The notes under the pieces: generated by a model
Databases searched by the model: none
The model's input: only the letters and a program-made list of their open reading frames with translations
What the model was told of the DNA's origin: nothing
Position numbers and translations under genes: made by a program
In this document: positions 1 to 8,408 of the stretch, one piece after another
How positions within the stretch are numbered: the stretch's first letter is position 1
Layout: each line of letters starts with the position of its first letter
NCBI GenBank assembly: GCA_035560235.1
Contig: DATMAG010000101.1
Coordinates: forward strand, 1 to 15,626
Origin: DASRDU01 sp035560235
GTDB taxonomy: Bacteria; Acidobacteriota; Blastocatellia; RBC074
Direction of reading: 5' to 3'
DNA length: 15,626 nucleotides

Positions 1-964
1 GGGCGGCTTCGCGTTCGCGCTGCTGACGGTTTTCGTGGGCGACGGCCTGCAGGTCGTCAATGTCAAAAACGAAGACGTTGTCGAGTTCGCTGGTAGCCGG
101 GTCAATGTTGCGCGGAACTGAAATATCGATCAGGAAAATCGGATTGTTGCGGCGGGCGACGAGCGCGCGGCGGGCGTGTTCAGCGCGAATCAGGTAATGC
201 GGCGCGCCGGTCGAGCAGATGACGATGTCGGCGCGGGCCAGATCCTTTTCCATTTCGTCAAGGCGAATCGCCTGGCCGTTCATCTCCTGCGCCAGCCGTT
301 CGGCGTTCTCGAAGGTGCGGCTCGCAATCAGCAGTTTGCTCGCGCCGCAGTTCATCAGATGCTTCGCCGCGAGTTCAGCCATCTCGCCCGCGCCGAGCAG
401 CAGCACTGTCCGGCCCCGCAATTCATCAAAGACCTTGCGCGCCAGTTCGACCGCGACATAACTGATCGAGACGGCGCTCGACCCGATGCCGGTTTCAGTG
501 CGAATGCGCTTGGCAATCGTGAAGGCGCGGCTCATCAGATTGTTGAGCGTCTGACCAAGAGTCTTCTCGGACTGCGCCAGATTGTAGGCTTCCTTGACCT
601 GCCCGAGAATCTGCGGCTCCCCGACGACCATCGAATCCAGACTCGAAGCGACGCGAAAGACGTGGCGAATCGCTTCAAGGTCAGCGTGCCGGTAGAGATG
701 ATCGTGGAAATGATGCGGCGCGAGGCCGTGATAACGATGCAGAAAGTCGGTCAGGTGCGAGAGCGCCTGCTCGGTGTTTTCAGGCGTGGCGGCGATAATC
801 TCAACGCGGTTGCAGGTCGAGATGATCAGCCCCTCACTGATGGCCGGACGCTGAGTGAGCGAATGGAGCGCTTCAGCCAGACGGGATTCGGCGAAGGCCA
901 GTCGTTCGCGGACTTCGACCGGTGCGGTTTTGTGACTGACTCCGATGAGAACGATATTATTCAC
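1..964 (-). CDS. hemA: Glutamyl-tRNA reductase, C-terminus beyond window
   Basis: Catalyses NADPH-dependent reduction of glutamyl-tRNA(Glu) to glutamate-1-semialdehyde, the first committed step of C5 tetrapyrrole (haem) synthesis in the cytoplasm. My minus-strand translation is open for 321 codons. It shows the GVSHKTAPVEVRER opening (residues 8-21), the STCNRVE motif with the catalytic cysteine at Cys51, His101, VVGEPQILG (113-121), the nucleotide-binding GAGEM (191-195), the VPRNIDP loop (283-289) and FVFDIDDLQ (298-306). Family members are usually about 420 residues, so roughly 100 C-terminal residues (dimerisation domain) lie past base 1. The start is GTG at 964: an in-frame TGA lies 18 codons upstream, no ATG intervenes, and the protein begins just ahead of the conserved GVSHKT. 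No clear ribosome-binding site is seen. It lies 125 bases downstream of fabI on the same strand and is probably co-transcribed with it. Confidence 0.95.
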   Translation of the reverse strand, partial: MNNIVLIGVSHKTAPVEVRERLAFAESRLAEALHSLTQRPAISEGLIISTCNRVEIIAATPENTEQALSHLTDFLHRYHGLAPHHFHDHLYRHADLEAIRHVFRVASSLDSMVVGEPQILGQVKEAYNLAQSEKTLGQTLNNLMSRAFTIAKRIRTETGIGSSAVSISYVAVELARKVFDELRGRTVLLLGAGEMAELAAKHLMNCGASKLLIASRTFENAERLAQEMNGQAIRLDEMEKDLARADIVICSTGAPHYLIRAEHARRALVARRNNPIFLIDISVPRNIDPATSELDNVFVFDIDDLQAVAHENRQQREREAA

Positions 965-1089
965 AGCAGCAGGTACGAATCGGAGAAGGTGATGGATTGC
1001 AGGTCATTTCTCATTCTCAAACGAATCAGGTTTTTTCTCCTCCGTCTGATGACATTCAATGATTCCCATTCTGCGGCGCTCCGGTCTTC

Positions 1090-1869
1090 TTATCCGACGG
1101 GCGCAATCGTGCCGAGGATATGATAACCGCCATCAACGTAAATCACCTCGCCGGTGATGCCGCGTCCGAGCGCGCTGAGCAGGAAGAGGGCAGTATCACC
1201 GACTTCAGCCTGTTCGGTAGCGCGGCGCAGCGGGGCAATTTCGCGGTGTTTTTCGACCATTTTAGTAATGCCGGAGACTCCGCGCGCGGCCAGCGTGCGA
1301 ATCGGCCCGGCTGAGATCGCATTGACGCGAATGTTGCGCGGCCCGAGGTCATTGGCCAGATACCTGACAGAAGCTTCAAGCGCAGCCTTGGCCACGCCCA
1401 TCACATTATAGCCCGGCACGACGCGCTCTGCGCCAAGGTAGGTCAGGGTGATGATCGAACCTCCGGCAGACATCAGCGGCAATGCCGCGCGCGCGAGCGC
1501 GACCAGCGAATAAGCGCTGATCTCAAGCGCGGTGGCAAAGTCCTGGCGGGTGGTGCTGATGAACTCGCCTTTGAGCGCTTCGGCGGGCGCATAGGCCAGC
1601 GAATGAACCAGAAAATCGAGTTGTCCGAAATCGCTCTCGATGCCTTTCATCAGTGCGGTGATTTCGTCATCGAGCGTGACGTCACAGGGATAAATCTTTG
1701 ATCCGGCAAGCTGAGCGGCCAGTTCCTCGACGTTCCCGCGCAGCCGTTCGTTCTGATAGTTGAAGGCGAGTTGTGCGCCTTCGCGTGCGGCTGACTGAGC
1801 AATGGCCCAGGCAATGCTGTGTTTGTTGGCGACCCCGGCAATCAGTCCCTTTTTACCTTCGAGCAGCAT
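1090..1869 (-). CDS. fabI: Enoyl-[acyl-carrier-protein] reductase (NADH), FabI type
   Basis: Reduces trans-2-enoyl-ACP to acyl-ACP in the last step of each type II fatty-acid elongation cycle; a cytosolic tetramer in this family. It has 259 residues, normal for FabI. The N-terminus carries the FabI-type glycine-rich NAD site (GVANKHSIAWAIA, 12-24). HSLAYAP (89-95) matches the family's HSIGFAP, and TYLGAERVVPGYNVMGVAK supplies Tyr144 and the Tyr154-x6-Lys161 catalytic pair. VNAISAGPIRTLAA (182-195) and VDGGYHI near the end are also diagnostic. The start ATG has AGGAG 10 bases upstream (rc of 1880-1884). Ala92 occupies the position of E. coli Gly93; Ala is common there (for example in S. aureus FabI), so no inhibitor resistance is inferred. 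hemA follows on the same strand. Confidence 0.96.
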   Translation of the reverse strand: MLLEGKKGLIAGVANKHSIAWAIAQSAAREGAQLAFNYQNERLRGNVEELAAQLAGSKIYPCDVTLDDEITALMKGIESDFGQLDFLVHSLAYAPAEALKGEFISTTRQDFATALEISAYSLVALARAALPLMSAGGSIITLTYLGAERVVPGYNVMGVAKAALEASVRYLANDLGPRNIRVNAISAGPIRTLAARGVSGITKMVEKHREIAPLRRATEQAEVGDTALFLLSALGRGITGEVIYVDGGYHILGTIAPVG

Positions 1870-1879
1870 ACAGGCTTTT

Positions 1880-1924
1880 CTCCTGAGTAATTAATGTTGA
1901 CCCGGTTGTCAGTTGAAGATAGCA
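1880..1924 (-). promoter_or_regulatory. Candidate extended -10 promoter and RBS for fabI
   Basis: On the minus strand, TGC followed by TATCTT (rc of 1916-1921) resembles an extended -10 element. No good -35 is present. A start site near 1909 would give a leader of about 40 bases containing the AGGAG ribosome-binding site (rc of 1880-1884). The 169-base gap between the DUF1501 gene and fabI shows no clear terminator hairpin. Confidence 0.3.
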
Positions 1925-2038
1925 CGACCGGCGCAAACTTTGAAATTGCAGGCCGCGCACAAAATGAAAGTGCGGCGCAGCCAGACTCGTGGATACACCG
2001 CACTCAGCTTTGTTTCCCTGTTCCCTGGTCAGACACGC

Positions 2039-3544
2039 TCAGGGATCAATCAGTCGCCCGCCACGTCCCCGCGGGCCGGGTGGCGGAGGCGGCGGTGTGC
2101 TGCCGGCTGCGCCCCGGCTGCGGTCTGTATTGAAGAGTTCGAGCACCGGATACCACGCGCCTTCTGAAGCGAAAGGCACGTAATCAAAGCCGCGTCCGAA
2201 CGGGTCATCGTGCCGCGTGGTGGTGTAATCAATGCCGAGCGCCGAGTAGATGGTGGCGGCAATGTCTTCGTTGGCGACGTTGCGATTCTGCGACCAGCCC
2301 GGCTCTCTGGTGGCCCTGCCGGTGTCGTCGGTCGCGCCGATGATGCGCCCGCCCGCGATGCCGCCGCCTGCGAAGACCGCGAAATGCTGAAAGTAATGAT
2401 CGCGGCCCTGCCCGCTGGTCAGCGCGCCAACCGTGCGTCCGAATTCTCCCATCGCCACAATCAGCGTCTCGCTCAGCAGCGAACCGCCATTGATGCCCGG
2501 CAGCGCGGCCAGATCGGTCAGCAGACTGCCGAAGCCCTTGTCGAACTGGCCAGCCGCGAAGTAGATGCCGTTCGGTTTCGCATAAATATTGGTGTGATTG
2601 TCCCAGCCGCCGATGTTGATCTGAATGTGTCGCGTGCCGAGGTTGGCTTTCAGCAGGTTGCGCGCCACAATACAGGAGTTGCCGAACCCGCTGCTGCCGT
2701 ACCGCGTCTGCTCATCCGCAGTGAACCTGAAGACTGCATCAACCTCGGGGTTGTACATCATCTCGCGACTCTGCTGATAAAAACCATCCATATCAATGAC
2801 CGCATCACCGAGCGGTGAACCCGCGCGCAGATCGGCATCGAGCGCCTGCAGCATCGAATAGCGCGAATTGAAGACGGTCTGCCCGTCCGCATTCGAGAGG
2901 TTGCCGAGGCCGTTCGGCGAGGCGTTGACATCGAAGGGAGTGTAGCGGGCATTGAAATAACCCGCTCCGACCAGACTGCCGCCCGTGTTGAGCGAGACGA
3001 AGCCGGGCAGTTTCTGATTCGGCTGCCGCTGCGCTTCCATTTCAAGCGCGACGACGCTGCCGATGTTGGGCGCGATTTTGCCGAGCGCCGCGCTCGGATT
3101 GCGGGCAATCTGCGCCCAGACCTGCTGCAGCGAATGCACGAGCGCCGGGGCGCGCAGGCTGCGAATGACGGACAACTTGTCGAGTTGCGTCGCCACTGTC
3201 GGCAGCAGCCCCTGCGGGAAGCTGACGCCGTTGTATGTCGTCGGATTGAAATCAGCCGGTGTCCACGCGCCAACCTTCAGATCGAAGGTGTCAACGTGGC
3301 TCGGCCCGCCGCTCATCAGGATGAAGATGCAGTTGCGCGCTGTCTTCATCAGCTTTGCGCCAGTGGCGGCCCTGGCTTCCATCGGCCTGAGCAGCGGCGA
3401 GAGGAAAAATCCGGTCACTCCGGCCCCGGCGATTCTGAAGAAACTGCGCCGACCGAGCAGCGGCCCGCTGAAAAGAGCGGAGTTGGCAGGCTTCAGCGGC
3501 TTGCAGACATCGCAGATGTGATTCGGGTCATGATGATTGATCAT
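2039..3544 (-). CDS. DUF1501 family protein with twin-arginine signal
   Basis: A 501-residue member of the DUF1501 family (alkaline-phosphatase/sulfatase-like fold), biochemical role unknown. The N-terminus has CDVC (11-14), then a twin-arginine signal GRRSFFRIAG (31-40) with a hydrophobic stretch to about residue 53, predicting Tat export of a folded protein. Family landmarks are LMSGGPSHVDTFD (76-88), QINIGGWDNH (308-317), GEFGRTVG (366-373), GRDHYFQHFAVFAGGGI (380-396) and DPFGRGFDY (447-455). The protein ends in six prolines (484-489) and a basic RGRGGR tail, unusual for the family. The ATG has GAGGTGA just upstream. It lies 34 bases downstream of the DUF1549/DUF1553 gene, the standard partner in planctomycete- and acidobacterium-type genomes, so the two are probably one transcript. 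Confidence 0.92.
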   Translation of the reverse strand: MINHHDPNHICDVCKPLKPANSALFSGPLLGRRSFFRIAGAGVTGFFLSPLLRPMEARAATGAKLMKTARNCIFILMSGGPSHVDTFDLKVGAWTPADFNPTTYNGVSFPQGLLPTVATQLDKLSVIRSLRAPALVHSLQQVWAQIARNPSAALGKIAPNIGSVVALEMEAQRQPNQKLPGFVSLNTGGSLVGAGYFNARYTPFDVNASPNGLGNLSNADGQTVFNSRYSMLQALDADLRAGSPLGDAVIDMDGFYQQSREMMYNPEVDAVFRFTADEQTRYGSSGFGNSCIVARNLLKANLGTRHIQINIGGWDNHTNIYAKPNGIYFAAGQFDKGFGSLLTDLAALPGINGGSLLSETLIVAMGEFGRTVGALTSGQGRDHYFQHFAVFAGGGIAGGRIIGATDDTGRATREPGWSQNRNVANEDIAATIYSALGIDYTTTRHDDPFGRGFDYVPFASEGAWYPVLELFNTDRSRGAAGSTPPPPPPGPRGRGGRLIDP

Positions 3545-3578
3545 AAGGTCACCTCTTTTTCTGCCGTCGCTGGCCTGC

Positions 3579-5720
3579 TTAGTAATTGAAAGTGAAATCC
3601 ACCTTGTTGAGCAGCACCCATTGCAGGTTTTCAGTCGCGGCCTGTTTGCCGAGCGAACTGTAGTAAGGCAGGATTTTGTCCTTCTCGGTCTGCGTCGGTC
3701 GGCGTGAAAGCGTGGTCAGGTAAAGCTGCTCGATGAGCCAGTTGTTGTCGCTCGCCTGCGGATCGGCGAGCAGCTTCTGAACGGTCGAACCGGCATTGCG
3801 CTGATGAATGCGGTTCATGACGAAACTGTTGTTCATCAGATTCAGCGCCTGCAGGATTGACGGTTCCTGCGTTCGCAGCCGGGCGTCACGATCACCGCGC
3901 AGGAACGAATCCAGAAAAGCGCGGGCAGTGCCGTCGCGGCGCGGTTCGCGCGGTTCAGGCAGTTGCATTGCCCACAGCACGCGGCTCGTGACAGTCACTC
4001 CGTCATCGGCTCTCAGTTCGTAACCCGGCTGTGCCGGGCTGCCGCTCATCGGAAAGACGCCCGTCGCTTTGACAATCGCATCGTGAATCTCTTCGGCGTC
4101 CAGGCGGCGCACATATTTGCGCGCGTAATAAGGCATGTACCCGGCCTTCCACGCGCCGGGGTACTGTGAGGAGAGCTGATAGGCGCTCGATTTGACGATC
4201 AAAGCGATCAGGTTTCGCAGGTTGAAGCTGTCGCGCCTGAATTCATCCGCGAGCGCTTCGAGCAGGTCGGCATTGGCCGGTTGCAGCGCCCACCCGTCAG
4301 GCAGTTGCGCTTCAGAACTGAGGCGCGCCAGGTCGAAGGTGTTCGAGGGCGAAACGAGCGCTTCGACCATGATCTTTTCCCAGACGTAATTGACTGCTGC
4401 GCGGGCGAACTGCGGGTCAGCCGTAATCAGCCGGGCCAGCGCCTGACGGCGGTTTTCGCCGCTGCTGACAGTGCCGCCGCCATTGAAGAGGTATTTCGGA
4501 TCAGCCGTGTTCTTTCCGTTGACCGGCGTGCGGGCGGTGCGGTTGCCAGAGTTGGTATTGAGCTGATATTCACCGGTCGCATTCTCAGTGACAGTGTATT
4601 TCGCATAGAACGGACTCTGTGAGATGGTCGTCTGCGCCCGGCGCGTGCGGGCGAAAAAGGCCGCCATCCCCCACGCCTCTGAACGCTTCTGCTGCGCGCC
4701 CCACAGGTTGACCGCATCGAGATGGCCCGCGCCATCGTGACAGAGCAGACAGTCCATCGAACTGATGCCGAGGAAGGTCGAAGAAACCTGCACCGCCAGT
4801 CCGTCCATAGTGTCCTGAGCCGGTCCCATCGGAACGTTGCCGCCCACGATGAAATTGACTTCGCCATTGACGAAGCTGTCGCCGCTGGCCGTGATCATCT
4901 CAGTGGCGATCTGGTTGTAGCCCTTGTTGTTGACGATGGAATCGCGGATGTATTTGTGGAAGGCATCGCGCCCGCCGATATAACGATTGATGTTTGACGA
5001 GAACGAAGTGTTTTTGAAGAGGTCATTGAGGAACATTGTCCACTTGTCCACGAACTCCGGCGTGCCGATCAGCGCATCAACCAGCGCCTCGCGTTTGGCC
5101 GGGCCGGGGTCATCCAGAAATCTGGTCACGTCAGCAGCGGAAGGAATGCGCCCGGTCAGGTCGAGATAAACGCGGCGGATGAATTCGGCGTCGGAACAGA
5201 GCGGGGCTGAAGCTACGCCATCACGCGCCATCCGATCAAAGAGGATGGTATCAATGAAATTCCGGCGCGGAATCTCCCGGGCTGAAACCAGACTGCCCTC
5301 TGCTCTTTCGCCGCTTGCGCTGACGGCCTCGGTCGCCCGCCAGACAGCGATGCGGTGGCGTGTCTGAGCATCGCGGAAGCTTTCAGGGTCTTTGAGGTAA
5401 GTGCAGTCACCGATGATGGCGTTCGGAGTTTCATCGCTGGCCGGCTCCTGAATCCTGCGATCAGTGACCTGCCTGGCATTCACGGGCGGCTGTTTTGCAA
5501 CCGGCTCCTGAACTGTCTGCGGCGGCTGTTGTGCGGCGGGCTTCGTGGCCGTTCGGGCGCGTTGCGGCCTCTTTTTGCGTGCGGCCAGCGAACTGGTCTG
5601 AAGTCCGGCCAGATCAAAGGCCGTCATCAGCCCGGCCAGCGCCAGGGCCAGGATCACCCCCCGTCTGATCAGGCTGCCTGGCCTGAACCCGCGTGAAGCT
5701 CTTCTCTCATCTGCTGGCAT
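3579..5720 (-). CDS. DUF1549/DUF1553 domain protein with CxxCH motif
   Basis: A 713-residue exported or membrane-anchored protein of the PSD1-type DUF1549 plus DUF1553 family; function not established. I start it at ATG 5720 because GGGAGG (rc of 5726-5731) lies five bases upstream. The frame also continues 15 codons further to a TTG at 5765, which lacks such a site. Residues about 18-40 form a hydrophobic signal or anchor after an Arg-rich segment, followed by a Pro/Gln/Ala-rich linker to about residue 100. DUF1549 features are RRVYLDLTGRIPSAADV (183-199) and CLLCH (324-328), a possible c-type haem site like the family's CAQCH. DUF1553 features are RRLDAEEIHDAI (538-549) and the terminal LLNKVDFTFNY. 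It is the first gene of an operon with the DUF1501 gene. Confidence 0.92.
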   Translation of the reverse strand: MPADERRASRGFRPGSLIRRGVILALALAGLMTAFDLAGLQTSSLAARKKRPQRARTATKPAAQQPPQTVQEPVAKQPPVNARQVTDRRIQEPASDETPNAIIGDCTYLKDPESFRDAQTRHRIAVWRATEAVSASGERAEGSLVSAREIPRRNFIDTILFDRMARDGVASAPLCSDAEFIRRVYLDLTGRIPSAADVTRFLDDPGPAKREALVDALIGTPEFVDKWTMFLNDLFKNTSFSSNINRYIGGRDAFHKYIRDSIVNNKGYNQIATEMITASGDSFVNGEVNFIVGGNVPMGPAQDTMDGLAVQVSSTFLGISSMDCLLCHDGAGHLDAVNLWGAQQKRSEAWGMAAFFARTRRAQTTISQSPFYAKYTVTENATGEYQLNTNSGNRTARTPVNGKNTADPKYLFNGGGTVSSGENRRQALARLITADPQFARAAVNYVWEKIMVEALVSPSNTFDLARLSSEAQLPDGWALQPANADLLEALADEFRRDSFNLRNLIALIVKSSAYQLSSQYPGAWKAGYMPYYARKYVRRLDAEEIHDAIVKATGVFPMSGSPAQPGYELRADDGVTVTSRVLWAMQLPEPREPRRDGTARAFLDSFLRGDRDARLRTQEPSILQALNLMNNSFVMNRIHQRNAGSTVQKLLADPQASDNNWLIEQLYLTTLSRRPTQTEKDKILPYYSSLGKQAATENLQWVLLNKVDFTFNY

Positions 5721-6143
5721 ACAGTCCTCCCGAAGTCTGATCTTCATCTCGTGCTTTGCGGGCAAGAGGAATCGGAAAAACTCTGCTGTCCGGATCAGGA
5801 GAATTCAGTAGCTCTCTCCCGCGCTGCCGGTGCGGATTCAGCAGAATAATGCTGGTTTGTCAGAAATTATTGCGCCCCGAATAAGCTGATCTGAATTTCG
5901 AGTCACAAACCGTCTGCACCAAAAAGCCGGATATGCTGCCGATAATTCAGTCCGTGGTGAGGAGATCAAATTTATGTACAGCGGGGTTTCTGTCTGCCGA
6001 CTGTCCTGAAACGAGCCGGATAATATTGAATTGGCGGGCAGGTGTCAAAGGATTGACCAGCAGTTTTCTGTGCAGGGCCGGATCATTCGCCGGGGAGGTG
6101 GCGGAGCCGGGTGGCAGTAAATCCGCACGTGAATTCCTGAGCC
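5721..6143. other. 423-base non-coding stretch, probable long leader of the DUF1549/DUF1501 operon
   Basis: No credible gene is seen on either strand; the small plus-strand frame here (5933-6166) lacks a ribosome-binding site and runs into the end of the neighbouring gene. A strong minus-strand promoter lies at 6020-6048, so about 290 bases (roughly 6013 to 5721) would be transcribed as a leader before the DUF1549/DUF1553 gene. The leader contains a small hairpin (CAGCA, six-base loop, TGCTG, around 5840-5855). I recognise no known riboswitch. Confidence 0.5.
6020..6048 (-). promoter_or_regulatory. Near-consensus sigma-70-type promoter
   Basis: The minus strand reads TTGACA (rc of 6043-6048), a 17-base spacer, then TATTAT (rc of 6020-6025): six of six and five of six matches at ideal spacing. 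It points toward the DUF1549/DUF1501 operon and would start transcription near 6013. It lies about 100 bases beyond the stop of the 6144-6698 gene, so it uncouples the operon from that gene. Confidence 0.7.
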
Positions 6144-6698
6144 TCAGCGCACGGGTCTGGCCTTGAATCTGACCAGGCCATCTTCGATGGCAACTTCATA
6201 GGCGACTGCCGCACAGTTCATCTTCGTTCTGATTTCGCTGGTGCGGGCAGTGATCACGCGCTGAAACTGATCGAAGGAGACGTTGTTGATTTCGCCGCAC
6301 TGATCCCTGGCAAGCAGCAGGCAGTCGTAGAGGCGTCTGACTTCAGTCGTCTCCTGGCCGGTCGAAAAGGCGATCTGCACTGGTCTGAAGCCCGGCACTT
6401 CCTTTTCCAGCGGCGGTGTCGTCATCAGTCGACCGCGATGGAAGCCCTCTTCCCTGTCCTGCATCGTGCGCCGCCACAGCTCCTTGAATGAAACATAGCG
6501 GGCGACGATGGTGTTGTAATAGAACCGCTGGCTGAACTTCATACTGCGGTCCTCGCCGAGCCGCTTGATTGTGCTTTCAACGCGCCCTTTGGTTTCATAA
6601 GGCGCGCGCTTCGCGCCTCCGTTGAAGAATACGTCAAATTCGATCTTCAAACGGCGAACGTCCTCCTCCAGTCTTTTCAACTGATCATCCAGGGTCAC
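6144..6698 (-). CDS. Hypothetical protein resembling the MXAN_5187 C-terminal domain
   Basis: A 184-residue soluble protein with no signal peptide. It opens with a charged heptad-like stretch (residues 2-22, LDDQLKRLEEDVRRLKIEFD) likely to form a coiled coil. The pattern that follows, LKIEFDVFFNGGAKRAPYE with RFYYNTIVARYVSFKELW and a nearby DREEG, resembles the MXAN_5187 C-terminal family found in myxobacteria and acidobacteria, whose role is unknown. This assignment is from memory of the pattern and is moderate. Start codon GTG at 6698 is preceded by AAGGCAGG. A good promoter for it lies at 6793-6821, giving a leader of about 90 bases. It is divergent from selA. Confidence 0.75.
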   Translation of the reverse strand: MTLDDQLKRLEEDVRRLKIEFDVFFNGGAKRAPYETKGRVESTIKRLGEDRSMKFSQRFYYNTIVARYVSFKELWRRTMQDREEGFHRGRLMTTPPLEKEVPGFRPVQIAFSTGQETTEVRRLYDCLLLARDQCGEINNVSFDQFQRVITARTSEIRTKMNCAAVAYEVAIEDGLVRFKARPVR

Positions 6699-6792
6699 GA
6701 TTGGCCTGCCTTTCGGTAGTCGGTAATCAATCCGGGGTCAGCGCGGGCCCGGGCTGGTTCATCCGGAAGCCGCGGGGCCTTGAACTGCGGCC

Positions 6793-6821
6793 AGTCTATT
6801 GACCGGCATTTTGCGCGTCAA
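6793..6821 (-). promoter_or_regulatory. Sigma-70-type promoter for the 6144-6698 gene
   Basis: The minus strand has TTGACG (rc of 6816-6821), a 17-base spacer and TAGACT (rc of 6793-6798). The spacer ends in GGTCAA. A second GGTCAA/TTGACC copy lies at 6840-6845 on the other orientation, giving an inverted TTGACCG/CGGTCAA pair (6799-6805 and 6838-6845 region) that might be an operator. That last point is speculative. Confidence 0.5.
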
Positions 6822-6935
6822 CAGCCTTTTCATCGATCGGTCAACAAAACCTGTTTGCCTGCTCTGTTCCGGTCAGATTGAATTACTGACCGCTCCGGCA
6901 ACACATTGTCAGCATCGGCCTGCAACGAATCTGTG

Positions 6936-6944
6936 TGCTAAGAT
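6936..6944 (+). promoter_or_regulatory. Extended -10 element just upstream of selA
   Basis: TGC followed by TAAGAT (6939-6944) forms an extended -10 element 12 bases before the selA ATG. Transcription would begin around 6951, leaving a leader of only about five bases. No Shine-Dalgarno sequence is present between it and the ATG. No -35 box at normal spacing is visible. Confidence 0.45.
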
Positions 6945-6956
6945 ACGCCGCGTTCT

Positions 6957-8408
6957 ATGCCTGAAAACAGACTCCGACATCTGCCTTCGATTGATCTGCT
7001 GCTGCGGCGCGCCGCGATCGAGCGACTGAGCGCCGCTGCAGGGCGCGACACCGTGCGTGACCGCCTGCGCGAAGTGCTCAACGAACTGCGCCGCGAACTC
7101 AGAAGGGGCAGCATTCCTGATGCTTCAGCTCTGCCCGATCCGGCGGAACATCTGGCGCTTGAAATCGAGCGGCGGCTGGCCGGGCGATTCGCTCAGCGCA
7201 AACAGGCGGGCACGCAGCGCGTCATCAATGCGACTGGCGTGATTCTGCACACCAATCTGGGCCGCGCTCCGCTCAGTCGTTCAGCCCTCGCTGCGCTCAG
7301 TCGCGTCGCGGGTGGTTACTGCAATCTGGAATATGATCTCGCCACCGGCAGGCGCGGCAAGCGCGGCACGGGCCTGGCCGCGACCTTGAAGGAACTGCTC
7401 GGCTGCGAAGCCGCCGCCGTCGTCAACAACTGCGCTGCGGCAGTGCTGATTACGCTCAACACGCTGGCCGAAGGCGGCGAAGTGATCATCTCCCGCGGCG
7501 AGCTGATTGAAATCGGCGGCTCGTTCCGCATTCCTGATGTGATCGCCAAATCGGGCGCGCGCATTCGTGAAGTTGGCACGACCAACCGGACGCGGCTGAG
7601 CGATTACGAAAAGGCGATCAATGAAAACACGCGCCTCATTCTGCGCGCCCATCCATCAAATTACCGGATCATCGGTTTCACTGAACGCCCGTCGCTCGCT
7701 GACCTCGTCAGCCTCGGTCGCCGCCACAATCTGCCCGTCTTTGAAGACCTGGGCAGCGGTTGTCTGACTGACCTCAGTCCATACGGCATCACGGATGAAC
7801 CAACGGTGGCCGACGCGCTGAAATCCGGCGTTTCAGTGCTTTCATTCAGCGGTGACAAACTGCTCGGCGGGCCGCAGGCGGGCATTATTCTGGGCGAGGC
7901 AGCGCTCGTCGAACGCATCAAAAGCAACCCGCTGATGCGTGCGCTGAGGGTGGACAAGCTGACTTTTGCCGCTCTGGAAGCAACCATCAGTTCACACGCT
8001 CGCGGCCAGGCGACAGCCGAAATTCCGATTCTCGCCGCGCTCAATGCGAGCCGCGAAGAGATCGCCCGCCGCGCCCGCAGCTTTCTGCGCCGTGCCGGAA
8101 AAATCAGCGGGAAGCTTGAATTGAAACTGACCGACGGCGACTCAGTCATCGGCGGCGGGACGACGCCCGAAGCGAAGCTGCCGACAAAGCTCATCAGCCT
8201 GAACACCCGGCAGGCGAGCGCCGATCAGCTTGAGCAGTGGCTGCGTCATCATTCGCCGCCCGTGATCGTTCGCATTGTGGAGGATCGGGTTGTCCTTGAT
8301 TTGCGCACGGTTGCAGCGGATGAAGAACGGGAACTGCTCACCGCGCTTGACGCGCTCAGTCGCAGCCTCGAAGATTTCGCAACCCGGCGGCTGGCTGAAA
8401 ACGTATAA
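6957..8408 (+). CDS. selA: L-seryl-tRNA(Sec) selenium transferase
   Basis: A PLP enzyme that converts seryl-tRNA(Sec) to selenocysteyl-tRNA(Sec) using selenophosphate. It has 483 residues, close to the family norm (about 460). The N-terminal tRNA-binding module begins LRHLPSIDLLL (6-16), which fixes the ATG at 6957. The PLP core contains INATGVILHTNLGRAPLS (90-107), REVGTTNRTRLSDY (204-217), FEDLGSG (262-268) and SFSGDKLLGGPQAG (296-309), with the Schiff-base lysine at Lys301. The C-terminal small domain reaches SLNTRQ and VEDRVVLDLRT. Its stop codon overlaps a TATAAT box serving the next gene. No tRNA-Sec, selB or selD lies in this window, and none of the genes here needs an in-frame UGA. 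Confidence 0.95.
   Translation: MPENRLRHLPSIDLLLRRAAIERLSAAAGRDTVRDRLREVLNELRRELRRGSIPDASALPDPAEHLALEIERRLAGRFAQRKQAGTQRVINATGVILHTNLGRAPLSRSALAALSRVAGGYCNLEYDLATGRRGKRGTGLAATLKELLGCEAAAVVNNCAAAVLITLNTLAEGGEVIISRGELIEIGGSFRIPDVIAKSGARIREVGTTNRTRLSDYEKAINENTRLILRAHPSNYRIIGFTERPSLADLVSLGRRHNLPVFEDLGSGCLTDLSPYGITDEPTVADALKSGVSVLSFSGDKLLGGPQAGIILGEAALVERIKSNPLMRALRVDKLTFAALEATISSHARGQATAEIPILAALNASREEIARRARSFLRRAGKISGKLELKLTDGDSVIGGGTTPEAKLPTKLISLNTRQASADQLEQWLRHHSPPVIVRIVEDRVVLDLRTVAADEERELLTALDALSRSLEDFATRRLAENV

Noticed and set aside
176..1123. Long plus-strand frame of 315 codons
   Set aside because: It lies antisense to hemA, which shows diagnostic motifs throughout; the plus frame shows no family pattern.
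1588..1605. FabI Ala92 as a triclosan-resistance change
   Set aside because: Ala at this position is common in triclosan-sensitive FabI proteins such as that of S. aureus.
5933..6166. Plus-strand 77-codon frame
   Set aside because: No ribosome-binding site and no recognisable protein pattern; it runs antisense into the end of the 6144-6698 gene and across a strong opposite-strand promoter.
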